Assembly: GCA_017633985.1 (NCBI GenBank)
Contig: JAGBOF010000025.1
Span: 1-64,000 of the forward strand
Length of the DNA: 64,000 nt
From: Bacteroidales bacterium
GTDB taxonomy: Bacteria > Bacteroidota > Bacteroidia > Bacteroidales > P3
Direction of reading: 5' to 3'
Part shown: positions 54,301 through 61,767 of the stretch, in pieces
Position numbering within the stretch: position 1 is the first letter of the stretch
Layout: every line of letters begins with the position of its first letter
The notes under the pieces: model-generated
Databases searched by the model: none
What the model was told of the DNA's origin: nothing
Seen by the model: only the letters and a program-made list of their open reading frames with translations
Made by a program: the position numbers and the translations under genes

Positions 54301-57263
54301 CGCTTATTACTCTTATTAATACTGCTTCCGTAAATATTGTTATATACTATCTTATTATTCTGTCCGGAAGTCATATTCAAACCGTAGCAATTATATGCTC
54401 CGTTGGTTGTATTTTCATTCTTTATACTTATATTATTATTGGCAACAACGGAATTATTAACCGAAGCAAATGATAATACACTTGAACCGTATATAGTAAA
54501 TGTATTCTTATTTATGTTTGCACTCTCGGCTGTATTCATAAGAATAACATATCCCGTACTTGTCAAAGATTCGTAAGATGAAGGCTGCATTGTAGAAGTA
54601 AACGTATTTTTAGATATCGTTACATCTTTTGCATAGCGTGCATAAACAGCATTTTCAACATATTCTGGTTTTTCATCCCTTACAATTGAAAACGAAGAAT
54701 TCGTTACCGACATATTTTCTGCCAATGACGTAGGCGAAACTCCTTCAAAGTAAACTTGATATTTGGCTGGAGCATCAAATACGCATTTGTCTATCTTTAC
54801 ATTCTTTGCAGAACCTATGTTAATCAATCTGTTTACACGTTCATAATATTTGTCGCCTCTGCCGTAGTTTATAAATGCACAGGAATCAAAAGTTATGTCG
54901 CTTGATGATGAGCTTAATCTGACCATATCAAATGCTGAATGGGAATACTTGCTTACCGATTCAATCGAAGAAAACTTAAGATTCTTAAATGTGAAATATT
55001 TTATTCCTGACAAATCAAATATAAACGGATTGGAATCAGATTCAGTAAACACAACATCATTTTGACTGTCATTTACAAACGTTAAAGTATTTGTTGCCGA
55101 CAAACCCGTCAAACAAGAAGGGAATACCCAACTACCTTTATACAATGTATCTGATTGGGAATATATTTTAAATGTACATGCTCCGCCTATACCTGAATTA
55201 ATCATCATAAGGAAAGCATCTTCAAATGTCTTGTAAGTTTTGGTTGCAGGAATACCGCTAATATTTCCTCCGATGGCATAAAATCCGTTCATCTCGCCTT
55301 CGGTTACTATAATCTTAAATTCCGCAGTGTCATTATCATAATTCCAATCTATCAACGTATTATCCGGCATCTCTGTCCAAATCTTAAGCTCATGAACTCC
55401 TGCAGGAGGTAAGAAACTTGTAGTTGCTGTATATATCGTAGCCGTATCCACAGCTTTCATATTAGAGTCCAAACCTCTCATCAGTCCCGTCCATATAGAT
55501 GAATCCAAAGTTGAAATATTGTCATCCAACATCCATTTTACTTTGACTTTTGTCAAATCATCCACACCGTCATTTCTCAACATCACTTTCAATGTAGCCG
55601 GAGTTCCTGCCTGACATACCGCCATTTGTCTTAATCTACCGTCACAATTCACGGCATTTACAGGAGACAAAATAGTATCCGTTCTTATTCCCGCATCAGT
55701 ATTGAAATGGCATATATCCACGAACTTAAACCTTATATTAGGTTTTCTGTCTATAAACGGAGCGTCTACATTCAATGAACCCGAACATGCAGTAGTCGAA
55801 GTTCCTGAAGTTGCCTCCATACGCCGTGTTTTATACTGATCGTCCGATACGGAATATGATTCCACTTTCGTCTCACCTGCAGTAGTAGTTCCGTTAAAAC
55901 ACATCTTTAATATAATGTCACTCTCTCCATCCCAAATAAATTCCACATCTTCGTCAAACTCTATATATTGCCATCCAACAGGAGGAACTACAAACTCCGC
56001 TTGATTAAGCACATTGTACAATGTACCGCTGAATACGGAATATTGCGATGCAAATTTTTCATCCGTATCCATCATTCCTATATATAACTTATAGTTCTTC
56101 AATACGGAACCCGATGACTGTTTTACATTGACATACATTCCGCCTATCTTTCCGGGTGTATAACCCGCATCCCTCAATTCTTTTGCTGAATATCTTATCT
56201 GATGCATAGCCAACATCATACTGCTCGGGAACAATAACTGATAAGACTGTGAACTTTCTTGCTTTATAGGATCACTTCCTATATAAGGTCTTACGTATTT
56301 AAACTCTGAAAAAACTCCGGTATAAGGATATGTAACCTTATTACCCAAAGCATCATTGATAACAGCCTTCCAAAATACAGTGGAATCAACACCTGCATAA
56401 GGAATATGTGCCGAATAAACATATCCTGTATCTCCGAATGTTTTGGTAAGTTCCAAATTAACCGTTTTGATTGTTGTATCACCAGGAGTGTAATACATTA
56501 AATATAATGAATCCGCAGTTTTGGACAATCCGCTGCCTATATCCGCACACATGTAAGAAACTTCGGCATCGCTGCAATAAGGATATTCCTTCATGTCAGG
56601 TTGAGCGTAGATTTCTTTTATTATAGGCACACCCACTTCATTACCGTCTGCAGATGCCACATATATCTTTACATCGTCTATCAACCAACCGTAACAGGTT
56701 TTCGTAGAACCTTTCGGCAGGGCGAACTGTATTTGAAAACTTGTGGCGTTATCCAATTTGGAAGACAAATAAAAGACCTCATGTCTCCAATATGCAGGCT
56801 TAACCGTCTTTTCATCAGGAAGATTTCTCCAATATTCGCTACCCTTTGAGAAACTTCCCTGAAATACATTCAAACCGCCGTTATTCTTATCATAACAATT
56901 GGCTCCTGTCAAGATGGCTTTTTCTTCACCGTTTACTATCAATTTGATTTGAGCGGTTGCATCCGATGGCACCATTGCGATATGATTGAATTCCAATCTT
57001 ACCTGACGGTTCGCAGGTACCGTAATAACAGGCGTCTGCAAATATTCAGACTTTGAAACGGTTGTGTTATGATTGATTTTAACACATTTAGTTCCCGATA
57101 TTACGACATCGGATTCCTCTATTGAGACTTTATCCGAAGATGTAGTCCAACCTGTAGGAATACCGTTTTCGAAATCGGCACTCAATTGCAATGTCGGCTG
57201 CGCAACGGTAAACACTGCCGCCAACATACACCAAACCGAGATTAATACAGATAATCTTTTCAT
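45378..57263 (-). CDS. Giant T9SS-sorted multidomain surface protein (about 3,961 residues)
   Basis: One uninterrupted frame of 11.9 kb; ATG 57263 gives a clean signal peptide (MKRLSVLISVW ... VFTVAQ). Approximate order: N-terminal jelly-roll (25-220), beta-sandwich region (325-510) repeated at 1715-1910, right-handed beta-helix (665-1120), lamin-tail-like domain (1320-1455), second beta-helix (2040-2470), GEVED domain (3020-3110, WIDWNRDGVFDSS), MAM-like domain (3250-3425), many CARDB-like beta-sandwich repeats between them (VxIKNYGTNNL / DNDTVxxxV patterns), and a type A sorting domain (about 3880-3961, GEVTFYVTSAEGRIVF, GVYYYITEFNGKKKSKKMVVIK cut at 3961). It is likely an adhesin or matrix-binding surface fibre; no catalytic domain recognised. 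Confidence 0.85.
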   Translation of the reverse strand: MKRLSVLISVWCMLAAVFTVAQPTLQLSADFENGIPTGWTTSSDKVSIEESDVVISGTKCVKINHNTTVSKSEYLQTPVITVPANRQVRLEFNHIAMVPSDATAQIKLIVNGEEKAILTGANCYDKNNGGLNVFQGSFSKGSEYWRNLPDEKTVKPAYWRHEVFYLSSKLDNATSFQIQFALPKGSTKTCYGWLIDDVKIYVASADGNEVGVPIIKEIYAQPDMKEYPYCSDAEVSYMCADIGSGLSKTADSLYLMYYTPGDTTIKTVNLELTKTFGDTGYVYSAHIPYAGVDSTVFWKAVINDALGNKVTYPYTGVFSEFKYVRPYIGSDPIKQESSQSYQLLFPSSMMLAMHQIRYSAKELRDAGYTPGKIGGMYVNVKQSSGSVLKNYKLYIGMMDTDEKFASQYSVFSGTLYNVLNQAEFVVPPVGWQYIEFDEDVEFIWDGESDIILKMCFNGTTTAGETKVESYSVSDDQYKTRRMEATSGTSTTACSGSLNVDAPFIDRKPNIRFKFVDICHFNTDAGIRTDTILSPVNAVNCDGRLRQMAVCQAGTPATLKVMLRNDGVDDLTKVKVKWMLDDNISTLDSSIWTGLMRGLDSNMKAVDTATIYTATTSFLPPAGVHELKIWTEMPDNTLIDWNYDNDTAEFKIIVTEGEMNGFYAIGGNISGIPATKTYKTFEDAFLMMINSGIGGACTFKIYSQSDTLYKGSWVFPSCLTGLSATNTLTFVNDSQNDVVFTESDSNPFIFDLSGIKYFTFKNLKFSSIESVSKYSHSAFDMVRLSSSSSDITFDSCAFINYGRGDKYYERVNRLINIGSAKNVKIDKCVFDAPAKYQVYFEGVSPTSLAENMSVTNSSFSIVRDEKPEYVENAVYARYAKDVTISKNTFTSTMQPSSYESLTSTGYVILMNTAESANINKNTFTIYGSSVLSFASVNNSVVANNNISIKNENTTNGAYNCYGLNMTSGQNNKIVYNNIYGSSINKSNKRVYGLNMGYTGSVVTNNIIKNNIIVSDGYGYAVAIRPSSDNSFDFSNNVYYKTSIIPNLYLFSYNGDLSTTLDTWKEQTNDDSSYYTDDPIFLAWNNLYTTNIILCEGGTHIDGVTDDYNGDDRPAKTEKNPCIGSREFNPPPSNIYVIKTGITSGTFDGKNSYSDCHFENETVFVEFRNISADTIPANTLQLNYSVDGTTSSPYTFTDEVLPDSLYHVEFTNKYNFTSVNGTQIFELKAYSILDKDSVKNNDTAFAEVVSLYQLPALEAVNKKVDYNTSALVDVSELVPNDSVYWFYHLDDSVYFYKGHSFETDNLYSDTTMYFSRKEEIAVVKISEIQYSNNTSKDGLTPNLPGYVNVANAYEISNFGNGDIDMSKYKFLYYKAKGDSLVSSAAAYTFPDNYVLKANSSVVLVPTASVSVAQDEAIAINTNNFKATATAKVGFAITNAQDEFVDAVAVNGTRFAIALKIPESIWKNTDKSIDVTSETAGIIRNDANSNTSDGWTVASGSNPMSIGTYNENLTVYSDNGCFGFFTPYNIEIINIPEYDPGIAYVELTDVSDTAGCGLATSEIKVKITNTGLKDLETVIPIVCEIYDDGEKIQTITESYSELLAKSESAEYVLSQKVDLSASERDRHIVVKVYTSLEADIIHTNDTAYASVTSLQTPSAPVAQDILIPYASTGTVTAESDHIVVWYSDYDSDSELARGNSYTTPVLYEAETLYTEAFLQIPWSQAMGTDSSLVGKSSSNGYPSPFNTIYTNVKEQYLVRADSLLAYGYDEGQINGVLFNISSVELKKNQLAVNWNNYSVKIGMTDNDVLNDWETDLTEVYNTAELSFDENVKGWKELTFDNPFSWDGVSNIIVEICFTAENNDAKVYTYNTTTSYMCARSRRDNKTEVCSWVSDATASYNNKMPYMKFNMSLSGCRSERVPVVVNVAEPPSCDAAMVKIVSPEEDNITSGIDIPVSVEIKNYGTNNLQKATIKWKVNSQEQEDVVWTGDIAQNETVVIELGDYKFSSGAVCIEAQVVADCEDTITANDTVSRYLSACLGTDSEVTYFEIGEDKEYSSIGKAVEALQISGICGPVVFNIADGTYDEQINIGLINGASKQNTILFTTSGDVTLKSSESSEASDNQNILNISGSSYITFENIVFEGDNNSGDVLLENTTNIAFKNVVFTMNSDNKQVVNLVTLSGKNDNITFDQDEFINGSYSLVTILSKDNVSVSNGLNISACKFTDFIIDAVRVSDFDNVKLSKNYFRSHTTTQAGEAVSLSNISGQSHILANRIILTETTKNRGGIVVRSSDFSDLSPLNIVNNEIAIIGTGSNASLGIDVDSSNYVQIYYNTVLLKVTDSKSKSKNIAVGKASNNIYVRNNNLDNQSKGYAYYVEAANSPVALSDNNNYITNSTLFAYWTTNISDLTALKAANSFDASSVSETNPFKSDTCLMLRYPTDIVRQAEPLEEFVTDINDSIRPATPKPTIGAYEYQFEEYDAGVVELLSPQSKTKYIEYDPVTITAVIKNFGNFTINTMDVVAVLKRNKDSVSCIDSIRETYTGFIASLDTIHYTFNKYFTAQLNVPDKDSLYIEVYVDLKNDTINYNDTSSVKIKVNVGKDLSCTATRKQDAGQSKCGQQMTAQEIAAVIRNVGSVTVGSGDVITVSYEVRGQDGQLLTQATEQLSFPYTYTNDVGVSQTIQDLQPDGVIQYFIFKNNKPNLMPLNGRDTSWSIRTSVRLVGDNRYGNDTSSAVTYEVLAPAIKPEGHNDTVNYATWARPQASQVDSLVIKWYKDSTDIAPFLGATGTYKNSTAYDIGPMYRDTTFYLRVDRKGNVSCPSYFDSVRVIIRPRCATDLAAVAVVEPPASDTSTYIFMEADTVKVAITNYGSETKSNFKVVCEITCLSEDDPVPVLTEEICDMSVAPNDTIVYPFKTMFNFAEEECKSYQVRAWTADPNDCSPQNDTCDYIKTKGLDGVKEDGHGISNSVSLDITQVQFATLNNKSGNGSDAYSDFTKTLEPTTLFRGLEDSLIVTVEPAADMTITENTVIEGYLKAWIDWNRDGVFDSSECIYSDTVILGQPNSGLVTIPEDAHTGYTLMRIIVSQNDSQHTFWATPGNGQTPSIDGGEIEDYKIFVSPIENTNAELIRFESPARMTFEQHQQVTVRIRNSGKSVMEKADITWIYNGDTNVYNWEGALTSSQTADVVLLDGELNFGLNEFKAYIDLEGDEYHNNDTVTLTNFTFHTYTVPFLTDFDEQETIETETEEGEITQKTVNSNVDFHAYEADLSAPSNCWQFGKPGDAHNKIIKSAYSKPNCWKTNIDGQYPENNTSVLYSPVYDINKVKPDTVSFMLRKDMAAKAYMYVEYTNYTGTWVKLGSKKDPNGDNWYDSDEGFSKTNATWERVAYSLDGISGNLGSSIQFRFVFVSGEGRVGDGVAIDEFSIGRARRDSDAGVTKIELTPEKLPNYGQYFYPKVTVRNYGKKELTTFKVCYVAEDMHIPQCEDVFDRTVPVNDTIEYTFHSGRYLSASMPDPFTIMAYTRLNPEDLYTDNDTAWATCVIGPLMTDAAILAIEEPTAKVASNDDISVAIRVKNYGLTPIEKLPVYYSVANNTQVSEVITFNPPLNNSDEYVYQFKQTYRSSFGRFNLKAWIGLEGDNYHDNDTLYKRLEGTNTTVDVEAKAITLDETDPNTLGVQIAMYNRSNVGVDNITVGYYYNGDPTTTVEELYREGTTLRSNSYGYHMFSRRIPRQMYQSVCAYIIVKNDENPDNDTTCSVYIAYRDAQADSIMVEHNVNKTSTVQLRAHNVGNIGGKTTVRAAYVYNGNWANPVRQTFEWTHDEPNGMTEYMNFDQGVPRSEDGKYDIVAWIEYPNDENRSNDTTNIVIVTSYIGLDSIVEGNISDFELEQNVPNPLKNTTAIGITLPEAGEVTFYVTSAEGRIVFTNSWHFTQGHHTINFDASDLPQGVYYYITEFNGKKKSKKMVVIK

Positions 57264-57339
57264 TGTATTTAATGTTTTTATTATTATCGCTTTATTATTT
57301 ACAATTTTCAATCGGCACAATAACCCAATTTTCAAACTA

Positions 57340-57347
57340 CAAATTTA
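57340..57347 (-). promoter_or_regulatory. -7 element for the giant surface protein gene
   Basis: Reverse strand TAAATTTG, 77 nt before ATG 57263. The rest of the gap to 57548 is AT-rich with no other feature seen. Confidence 0.5.
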
Positions 57348-57548
57348 CATATTTTTTTCGTACCGATAAAATTTTTTTCAATTTAATAAGAATTTTAATC
57401 GAAAAAAGTAGGTAATTTTTTCGGAAAATTTTTATATTTTCTTGTTATTTTTTCATTAAAACGCTAATTATTAATTTATTAAATTTAAAGAAAAAAACAT
57501 TATTTCTTAAAAATTTTCTTTCAAATGCGTATTTTAGAAATTTTTAAC

Positions 57549-57557
57549 TACTTTTGC
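57549..57557 (+). promoter_or_regulatory. -7 element for the small secreted protein at 57586
   Basis: TACTTTTGC, 29 nt before the ATG. Confidence 0.65.
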
Positions 57558-57585
57558 ATTTGTAAAACAACTAAAAACTATATCA

Positions 57586-58011
57586 ATGAAAAGAATTTCA
57601 ATATTTATAAGCATTTTCTTCGCAGGCATTTTTGCTTTAAATGCGCAGGAAATAACGGAAAGTCTTGAAATAATCGAATCTTCCGTAAAAGACAGCACAT
57701 ATTACAACTTTACAATATCGGGCGACGGTTATCTTTCCTACAATTGGGGAACTGATGACGATAATCTGACGGTTATCACCGTTGATTTGGCAGGCGTTAC
57801 GATATCAAAAGATTTTTCAATATCCAAACCGAAACTTTGGATCAATTGCATTGACGGCAATACCTGCATAAACGAAGAAGGAAGAATAGGTGCAGCCGAC
57901 GGAATGTACTTCAACTACTCAAGAACATATCTTCCGTGTAAATCCGAAGATGATTTAAATGCCATGTTCCTACAAATGCAATATCTGATAAGATATTCCA
58001 CGGGACAATAA
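57586..58011 (+). CDS. Small secreted protein of unknown function
   Basis: A 141-residue protein with a signal peptide (1-20, ends LNAQ) and a mature part with alternating polar and hydrophobic stretches (YYNFTISGDGYLSYNWG, VITVDLAGVTISK) and three cysteines (about 91, 96, 117). No family recognised. It is divergently transcribed from the giant surface protein gene and ends at a strong bidirectional terminator. Confidence 0.7.
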   Translation: MKRISIFISIFFAGIFALNAQEITESLEIIESSVKDSTYYNFTISGDGYLSYNWGTDDDNLTVITVDLAGVTISKDFSISKPKLWINCIDGNTCINEEGRIGAADGMYFNYSRTYLPCKSEDDLNAMFLQMQYLIRYSTGQ

Positions 58012-58045
58012 GCGTTTATCAAAAGTTTATTTCTACAAACGGTAT

Positions 58046-58087
58046 AAAAAAGTTGCGGTCTTATATTACAAAGACCGCAACTTTTTT
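58046..58087. terminator. Bidirectional terminator between the small secreted protein and rubrerythrin genes
   Basis: Perfect 17-bp stem 58046-58062 (AAAAAAGTTGCGGTCTT) with 58071-58087, loop 8 nt; the A-run and T-run ends serve both directions. Confidence 0.9.
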
Positions 58088-58128
58088 GCTCATTGCCGCT
58101 GTAAAACGGCACGAATAGGCAAATCCAG

Positions 58129-58701
58129 TTAATAATTGGTGGCTTCCCTTTCAAAATATGCCCTCGGATGATCGCAGCAAGGACACTTTTCAGGTACCTG
58201 TTTGCCTTTGAATCTGTATCCGCAGTTTCTGCAAATCCAGCATTGTTCTTCCTGACTCCAAAAAACGTCATCTTTTTCCATTCTCTCAAGAAGTTTCAAA
58301 TATCTTTCCTCATGACGTTTTTCCACTGTTGCTATCAAACGGAATTTTTCCGCAATTTCAGGAAAACCTTCCTTATCCGCAACCTCTGCACCGTAAGGAT
58401 AACCCTTTGTCCATTCTTCATTTTCACCCGCTGCCGCAGCTTTAAGGTTTTCTTTGGTATTTCCTATCACTCCTGCTGGATATGAAGCCGTTATTTCCAC
58501 ATTGCCGCCTTCCAACATCTTGAATAACATTTTTGCATGTTCTTCTTCCTGTGCTGCAGTCTCTGCAAAAACAGCGGAAATCTGCTCGTAACCGTCCTTC
58601 TTGGCTTGTTTGGCAAAGAATGTATAACGGTTTTTGGCTTGGGACTCACCTGCAAAGAAGGTAAGTATGTTTTTCTCGGTTTGTGTTCCTTTTAAACTCA
58701 T
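58129..58701 (-). CDS. rbr: Rubrerythrin
   Basis: A 190-residue cytoplasmic peroxidase of anaerobes. The diiron four-helix domain has the ligand motifs ESQAKNRY (near 19), AAQEEEHAK (near 51) and [13 protein letters not shown] (near 128). The C-terminal rubredoxin-like domain has CRNC (near 158) and CPCC (near 174). It reduces H2O2 with electrons from a ferredoxin- or NADH-linked donor. Own promoter; divergent from the thioredoxin-fold gene with array 7 between. Confidence 0.93.
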   Translation of the reverse strand: MSLKGTQTEKNILTFFAGESQAKNRYTFFAKQAKKDGYEQISAVFAETAAQEEEHAKMLFKMLEGGNVEITASYPAGVIGNTKENLKAAAAGENEEWTKGYPYGAEVADKEGFPEIAEKFRLIATVEKRHEERYLKLLERMEKDDVFWSQEEQCWICRNCGYRFKGKQVPEKCPCCDHPRAYFEREATNY

Positions 58702-58738
58702 TGTTTTTCTGATTTTTTAGGTTAATAATGTTTAATAC

Positions 58739-58747
58739 GGCAAATTT
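58739..58747 (-). promoter_or_regulatory. -7 element for rbr
   Basis: Reverse strand TAAATTTGC, 38 nt before the start. Confidence 0.6.
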
Positions 58748-58873
58748 AATTAAATTTATTGAATTGAAAAAATATTACGCAATATTTATGCATTTTTATG
58801 TATAAATAACACATAAAAACAGGGTCAAAAACAGCCTCTGTAACTGATTGATATACCGTATAGTTGCAAAAAC

Positions 58874-58957
58874 ACGCCGTTTGAGCAAATTAATGTGCGA
58901 TAATATTTTACTGAAACGGCGTTTTAAAAAATTAAAACGCCGTCTTATTTTGCCAAA
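58874..58957. repeat. 21-bp phased array 7 (4 units), divergent region
   Basis: Unit starts 58874, 58895, 58916 and 58937. Cores ACGCCGTTTG, GTGCGATAAT, ACGGCGTTTT and ACGCCGTCTT, spacers AGCAAATTAAT, ATTTTACTGAA and AAAAAATTAAA. It lies between the divergent promoters of rbr and the thioredoxin-fold gene, where a terminator role makes little sense. Confidence 0.9.
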
Positions 58958-58993
58958 ACAATTAAAAAATTTTAATAAACAAATATTTTGTCG

Positions 58994-59002
58994 TACCTTT
59001 GC
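58994..59002 (+). promoter_or_regulatory. -7 element for the thioredoxin-fold gene
   Basis: TACCTTTGC, 33 nt before the ATG at 59035; array 7 ends 36 bp upstream. Confidence 0.6.
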
Positions 59003-59034
59003 AGCATAAAAACAATTTTTAATATCAAACTATC

Positions 59035-59514
59035 ATGAAAAAATTAACTTTTATCATCATGGCATTAGTCTTAAGTTCATTGACTTTTGCACAAAACAAA
59101 CCCTATGACGAAAGCATAGACGTGGTTAAACAAATCCAAACCGCAGTTACCAAAGCCAAAGCGGAAAACAAATATGTCCTTGCACAGGTCGGCGGCAATT
59201 GGTGTCCGTGGTGCCTTAAATTTGCACAATATGCGCAGGATACTAAAGCGGTAAAAGAGATTATTGACAAAAACTTCGTATATATCCACGTCAATTGGTT
59301 CAGAGAAAGAGAAAAGAATCAGTATGTAACCGATAATTTGGGTAATCCGGGACGTTTCGGCTTCCCTGTATTCGTTCTTTTGGATGGTGAGGGCAAAATA
59401 GTGCACATCCAAGACAGCGAGTATCTGGAAGAAGGACAAGGATACAGCGAAAAGAAGGTGGTAAGATTCCTTTCAAAATGGACACCTGAAGCAGTTAAGA
59501 CAGCAAAACGTTAG
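59035..59514 (+). CDS. Exported thioredoxin-fold protein (Thioredoxin_7 type)
   Basis: A 159-residue protein with a signal peptide (1-19, ends TFAQN) and a thioredoxin domain with the active-site WCPWC in GGNWCPWCLKF (about 57-65). Two redox cysteines are present, so it probably acts as a periplasmic disulfide reductase or isomerase; no dedicated membrane partner is adjacent. The usual cis-proline segment is GFPVFVLLDGEG (near 112). It lies 27 bp before the SIMPL gene on the same strand, a likely operon. Confidence 0.85.
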   Translation: MKKLTFIIMALVLSSLTFAQNKPYDESIDVVKQIQTAVTKAKAENKYVLAQVGGNWCPWCLKFAQYAQDTKAVKEIIDKNFVYIHVNWFREREKNQYVTDNLGNPGRFGFPVFVLLDGEGKIVHIQDSEYLEEGQGYSEKKVVRFLSKWTPEAVKTAKR

Positions 59515-59541
59515 AAAAACAAACGCAACATCATTTCGGTT

Positions 59542-60255
59542 ATGAAAGAGGTCAATTTAAATATATCATTTGCTTCACTGGCAATTGCAATAATCATTTT
59601 AGGCATTTTTATCTGTAAAGGGTTACGTTCTTTTGCCGACAAAGAAAGAGTTGTTACCGTAAAAGGCCTGTCGGAAAAGATTGTAGACGTTGATTATGCC
59701 AATCTGACAATACGTTATGCAGTAGGCGGCAACGAAATGGGCGAGGTATTGTCGGTAATTGAGCGTAATAACAAAAAGATAAGGGATTTCGCAATATCAA
59801 AAGGGCTTTCCGAAGATGAAATATCGGTAAACGTTCCCAATATCAAGGACAAAAAGAATCAGGAATACGGCTCTGAAATGAATATCACGTACCGTTATTA
59901 CGCAACGGTGAAGATCACGCTTATCAGCAATAAGGTTAAAAATGTCAGACAGTTTGAAATGGACCAGTTCGAATTGTTTAAAGAGGGCATAAACCTGATT
60001 AAACAAGATGATTACTACGGTGAAGAAAACAATAAGACATATACTTTCACCAAATTGAATGATATCAAACCCGAAATGATAAAAGAAAGCATTGCCAACG
60101 CTAAAAAGGCTGCCGATGAGTTTGCGCAAAGCAGCAATGCAAAGATTAAAGATATTAAGTCCGCACATCAAGGTCAATTTGAAATAATTCCGACGGATGA
60201 TGCGCTTAAAGTAAAACTGCGGGTAGTATCTACAATTGAGTACTTTATAAAGTAA
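59542..60255 (+). CDS. SIMPL (DUF541) domain protein, membrane-anchored
   Basis: A 237-residue protein with one N-terminal membrane segment (ASLAIAIIILGIFICKG, 12-28), a linker with RSFADKERVVTVKGLSEKIVDVDYANL, and a SIMPL/YggE-like domain (VERNNKKIRDFAISKGLSEDEISV, ANAKKAADEFAQSSN). Such proteins face the periplasm and have been linked to oxidative stress and to signalling-molecule interaction in other bacteria. Cotranscription with the thioredoxin-fold gene is likely. Array 8 starts 9 bp after the stop. Confidence 0.85.
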   Translation: MKEVNLNISFASLAIAIIILGIFICKGLRSFADKERVVTVKGLSEKIVDVDYANLTIRYAVGGNEMGEVLSVIERNNKKIRDFAISKGLSEDEISVNVPNIKDKKNQEYGSEMNITYRYYATVKITLISNKVKNVRQFEMDQFELFKEGINLIKQDDYYGEENNKTYTFTKLNDIKPEMIKESIANAKKAADEFAQSSNAKIKDIKSAHQGQFEIIPTDDALKVKLRVVSTIEYFIK

Positions 60256-60264
60256 ACAAAAAAT

Positions 60265-60348
60265 AAGGCGTTAAAATTTATTAAAACGCCTTATTAATTT
60301 ATTAAAACGCCTGTTCATTTTACTGAAACGGCGTTTTATTTTTGCCTT
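60265..60348. repeat. 21-bp phased array 8 (4 units)
   Basis: Unit starts 60265, 60286, 60307 and 60328. Cores AAGGCGTTAA, ACGCCTTATT, ACGCCTGTTC and ACGGCGTTTT, spacers AATTTATTAAA and ATTTTACTGAA. Units 1 and 2 can pair (AAGGCGTT with AACGCCTT) followed by a T-rich run, a possible terminator for the SIMPL gene. Confidence 0.88.
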
Positions 60349-60380
60349 ACTGCTTCTGCGCTTTTTTATTTGCAATTACA

Positions 60381-60439
60381 AGAAAAAATGCGGCAGTTTC
60401 TGCGTACTGTTTTGCGAAAAATACACCTCTACTGCCGCA
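60381..60439 (-). terminator. Terminator of the T9SS-sorted protein gene at 60492
   Basis: Stem 60431-60439 (ACTGCCGCA) with 60389-60397 (TGCGGCAGT); the A-run at 60383-60388 gives a U-tract on the minus strand. The loop is long (33 nt). Confidence 0.6.
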
Positions 60440-60491
60440 AACACAAAAAGTATTATGAAAAAACGCTTGGCTGTAAAGCCTAAATCATCCT

Positions 60492-61598
60492 CTATTGTAC
60501 GGTAACATTGCTGACAAACACTCCGTCATTAGTATAAACCTTCAGAATATACAAACCTTTCACAAGATCTTTCACGTCAATCACCGATCCGTTTGCCCGA
60601 AGTGACGAAAGATAAACTTTTTGTCCGCAACTGTTGTATAATTCAATCCTGTTAATAACATAAGGTGAAGATACAATCAATTTATCCAATACGGGATTAG
60701 GGTAAACCGATGTTTTAACATTCGTTATATCAGTTAAGGCAACACTGCTTGTGGTGAAGGATTGCACGTCACCCTCCCCCGCTTCGTTTTTACCGTTATA
60801 TGCCAACGCCACAACCGTATAAGAGGTTTCGCTTTGCAGATTCGGAAGATTGCCTTCCGCAGACGAAGTAAGTTTGCTTACATATTGTTGCTGTATCAAG
60901 GCGTCTATTGAATTTTTAAAGAAGTTCAAATCCGTCAAACCTTCGTTCTCCAAATTTTCGGTATAACCCGCAAGGTAATAAAAGTAAGATGTCTGGTCGT
61001 TTACAATAAACTGCAGTTTGGCATTTGATGATGTAACTTCCGTTATATTGATTTTAACCTGCGCAATGCCGTCCTTATCGGATTGGGAAGCATTAAAACT
61101 CACCGTTTGATACGAGAACACGGAATCTGCCGACGTTCCGATTGCCAATACTGCGATTTCGTAATCTTTTGAAGCGTCTAACTGAACCGTTGCTTTGGTT
61201 ATAGGTTGGTTAGGCGTCACATCCTCATAAACAGACTGCCCTTGTGCTTGATATTGCTGCTCTGCAATCTCAAAAACTGCGGAAGGCATCATACCGCTTT
61301 GCACGGCACCCGAAACAACTCCCGCCTCCTGAACCAATATCCCCACTCTGACACATTCATCATTAGGAGCTACGGTATATTGAATATAATTGCCGTATTG
61401 TGCATTATTACCCGTAGATACATTTGACAATACGGCAGCGGCAGATTTTACTACGGAATGTTTATCCGCAATGTCAATACGCACCAAACCATTGTTTACG
61501 GGATGCGGATTGTCTATTGTTTTGATAATTTCTATTCTTTGGGCATACGAACTTACTAAAAATCCCAAAAGAAGTGTAACAAACGTAACTTTTTTCAT
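60492..61598 (-). CDS. T9SS-sorted secreted protein with fibronectin-like domain
   Basis: A 368-residue protein with a signal peptide (1-19, ends SYAQR), a beta-rich N-domain, a fibronectin type III-like stretch (SNAKLQFIVNDQTSYFYYLAGY and TSYTVVALAYNGKNEAGEG, about 195-285) and a type A sorting domain at the end (NVKTSVYPNPVLDKLIV, NRIELYNSCGQKVYLS, GLYILKVYTNDG; about 290-368). Function beyond surface display or secretion is unknown. Own promoter and terminator. Confidence 0.8.
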   Translation of the reverse strand: MKKVTFVTLLLGFLVSSYAQRIEIIKTIDNPHPVNNGLVRIDIADKHSVVKSAAAVLSNVSTGNNAQYGNYIQYTVAPNDECVRVGILVQEAGVVSGAVQSGMMPSAVFEIAEQQYQAQGQSVYEDVTPNQPITKATVQLDASKDYEIAVLAIGTSADSVFSYQTVSFNASQSDKDGIAQVKINITEVTSSNAKLQFIVNDQTSYFYYLAGYTENLENEGLTDLNFFKNSIDALIQQQYVSKLTSSAEGNLPNLQSETSYTVVALAYNGKNEAGEGDVQSFTTSSVALTDITNVKTSVYPNPVLDKLIVSSPYVINRIELYNSCGQKVYLSSLRANGSVIDVKDLVKGLYILKVYTNDGVFVSNVTVQ

Positions 61599-61656
61599 TT
61601 TTTACAACAGTTTTTATCGGCGGTGTCTCCGCTTTTTGCATTTAAATTTTACTTTT

Positions 61657-61665
61657 GCAAAAATA
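61657..61665 (-). promoter_or_regulatory. -7 element for the T9SS-sorted protein gene
   Basis: Reverse strand TATTTTTGC, 59 nt before the start. Confidence 0.6.
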
Positions 61666-61767
61666 GAAACTGTTGTAAATAATTAAAACAGAAAAATATA
61701 CAGAACTGATAAATATTATTTCCCAATCGGTAAATTCAAACACCGAACCGTTTGCAATATTCAGCTA

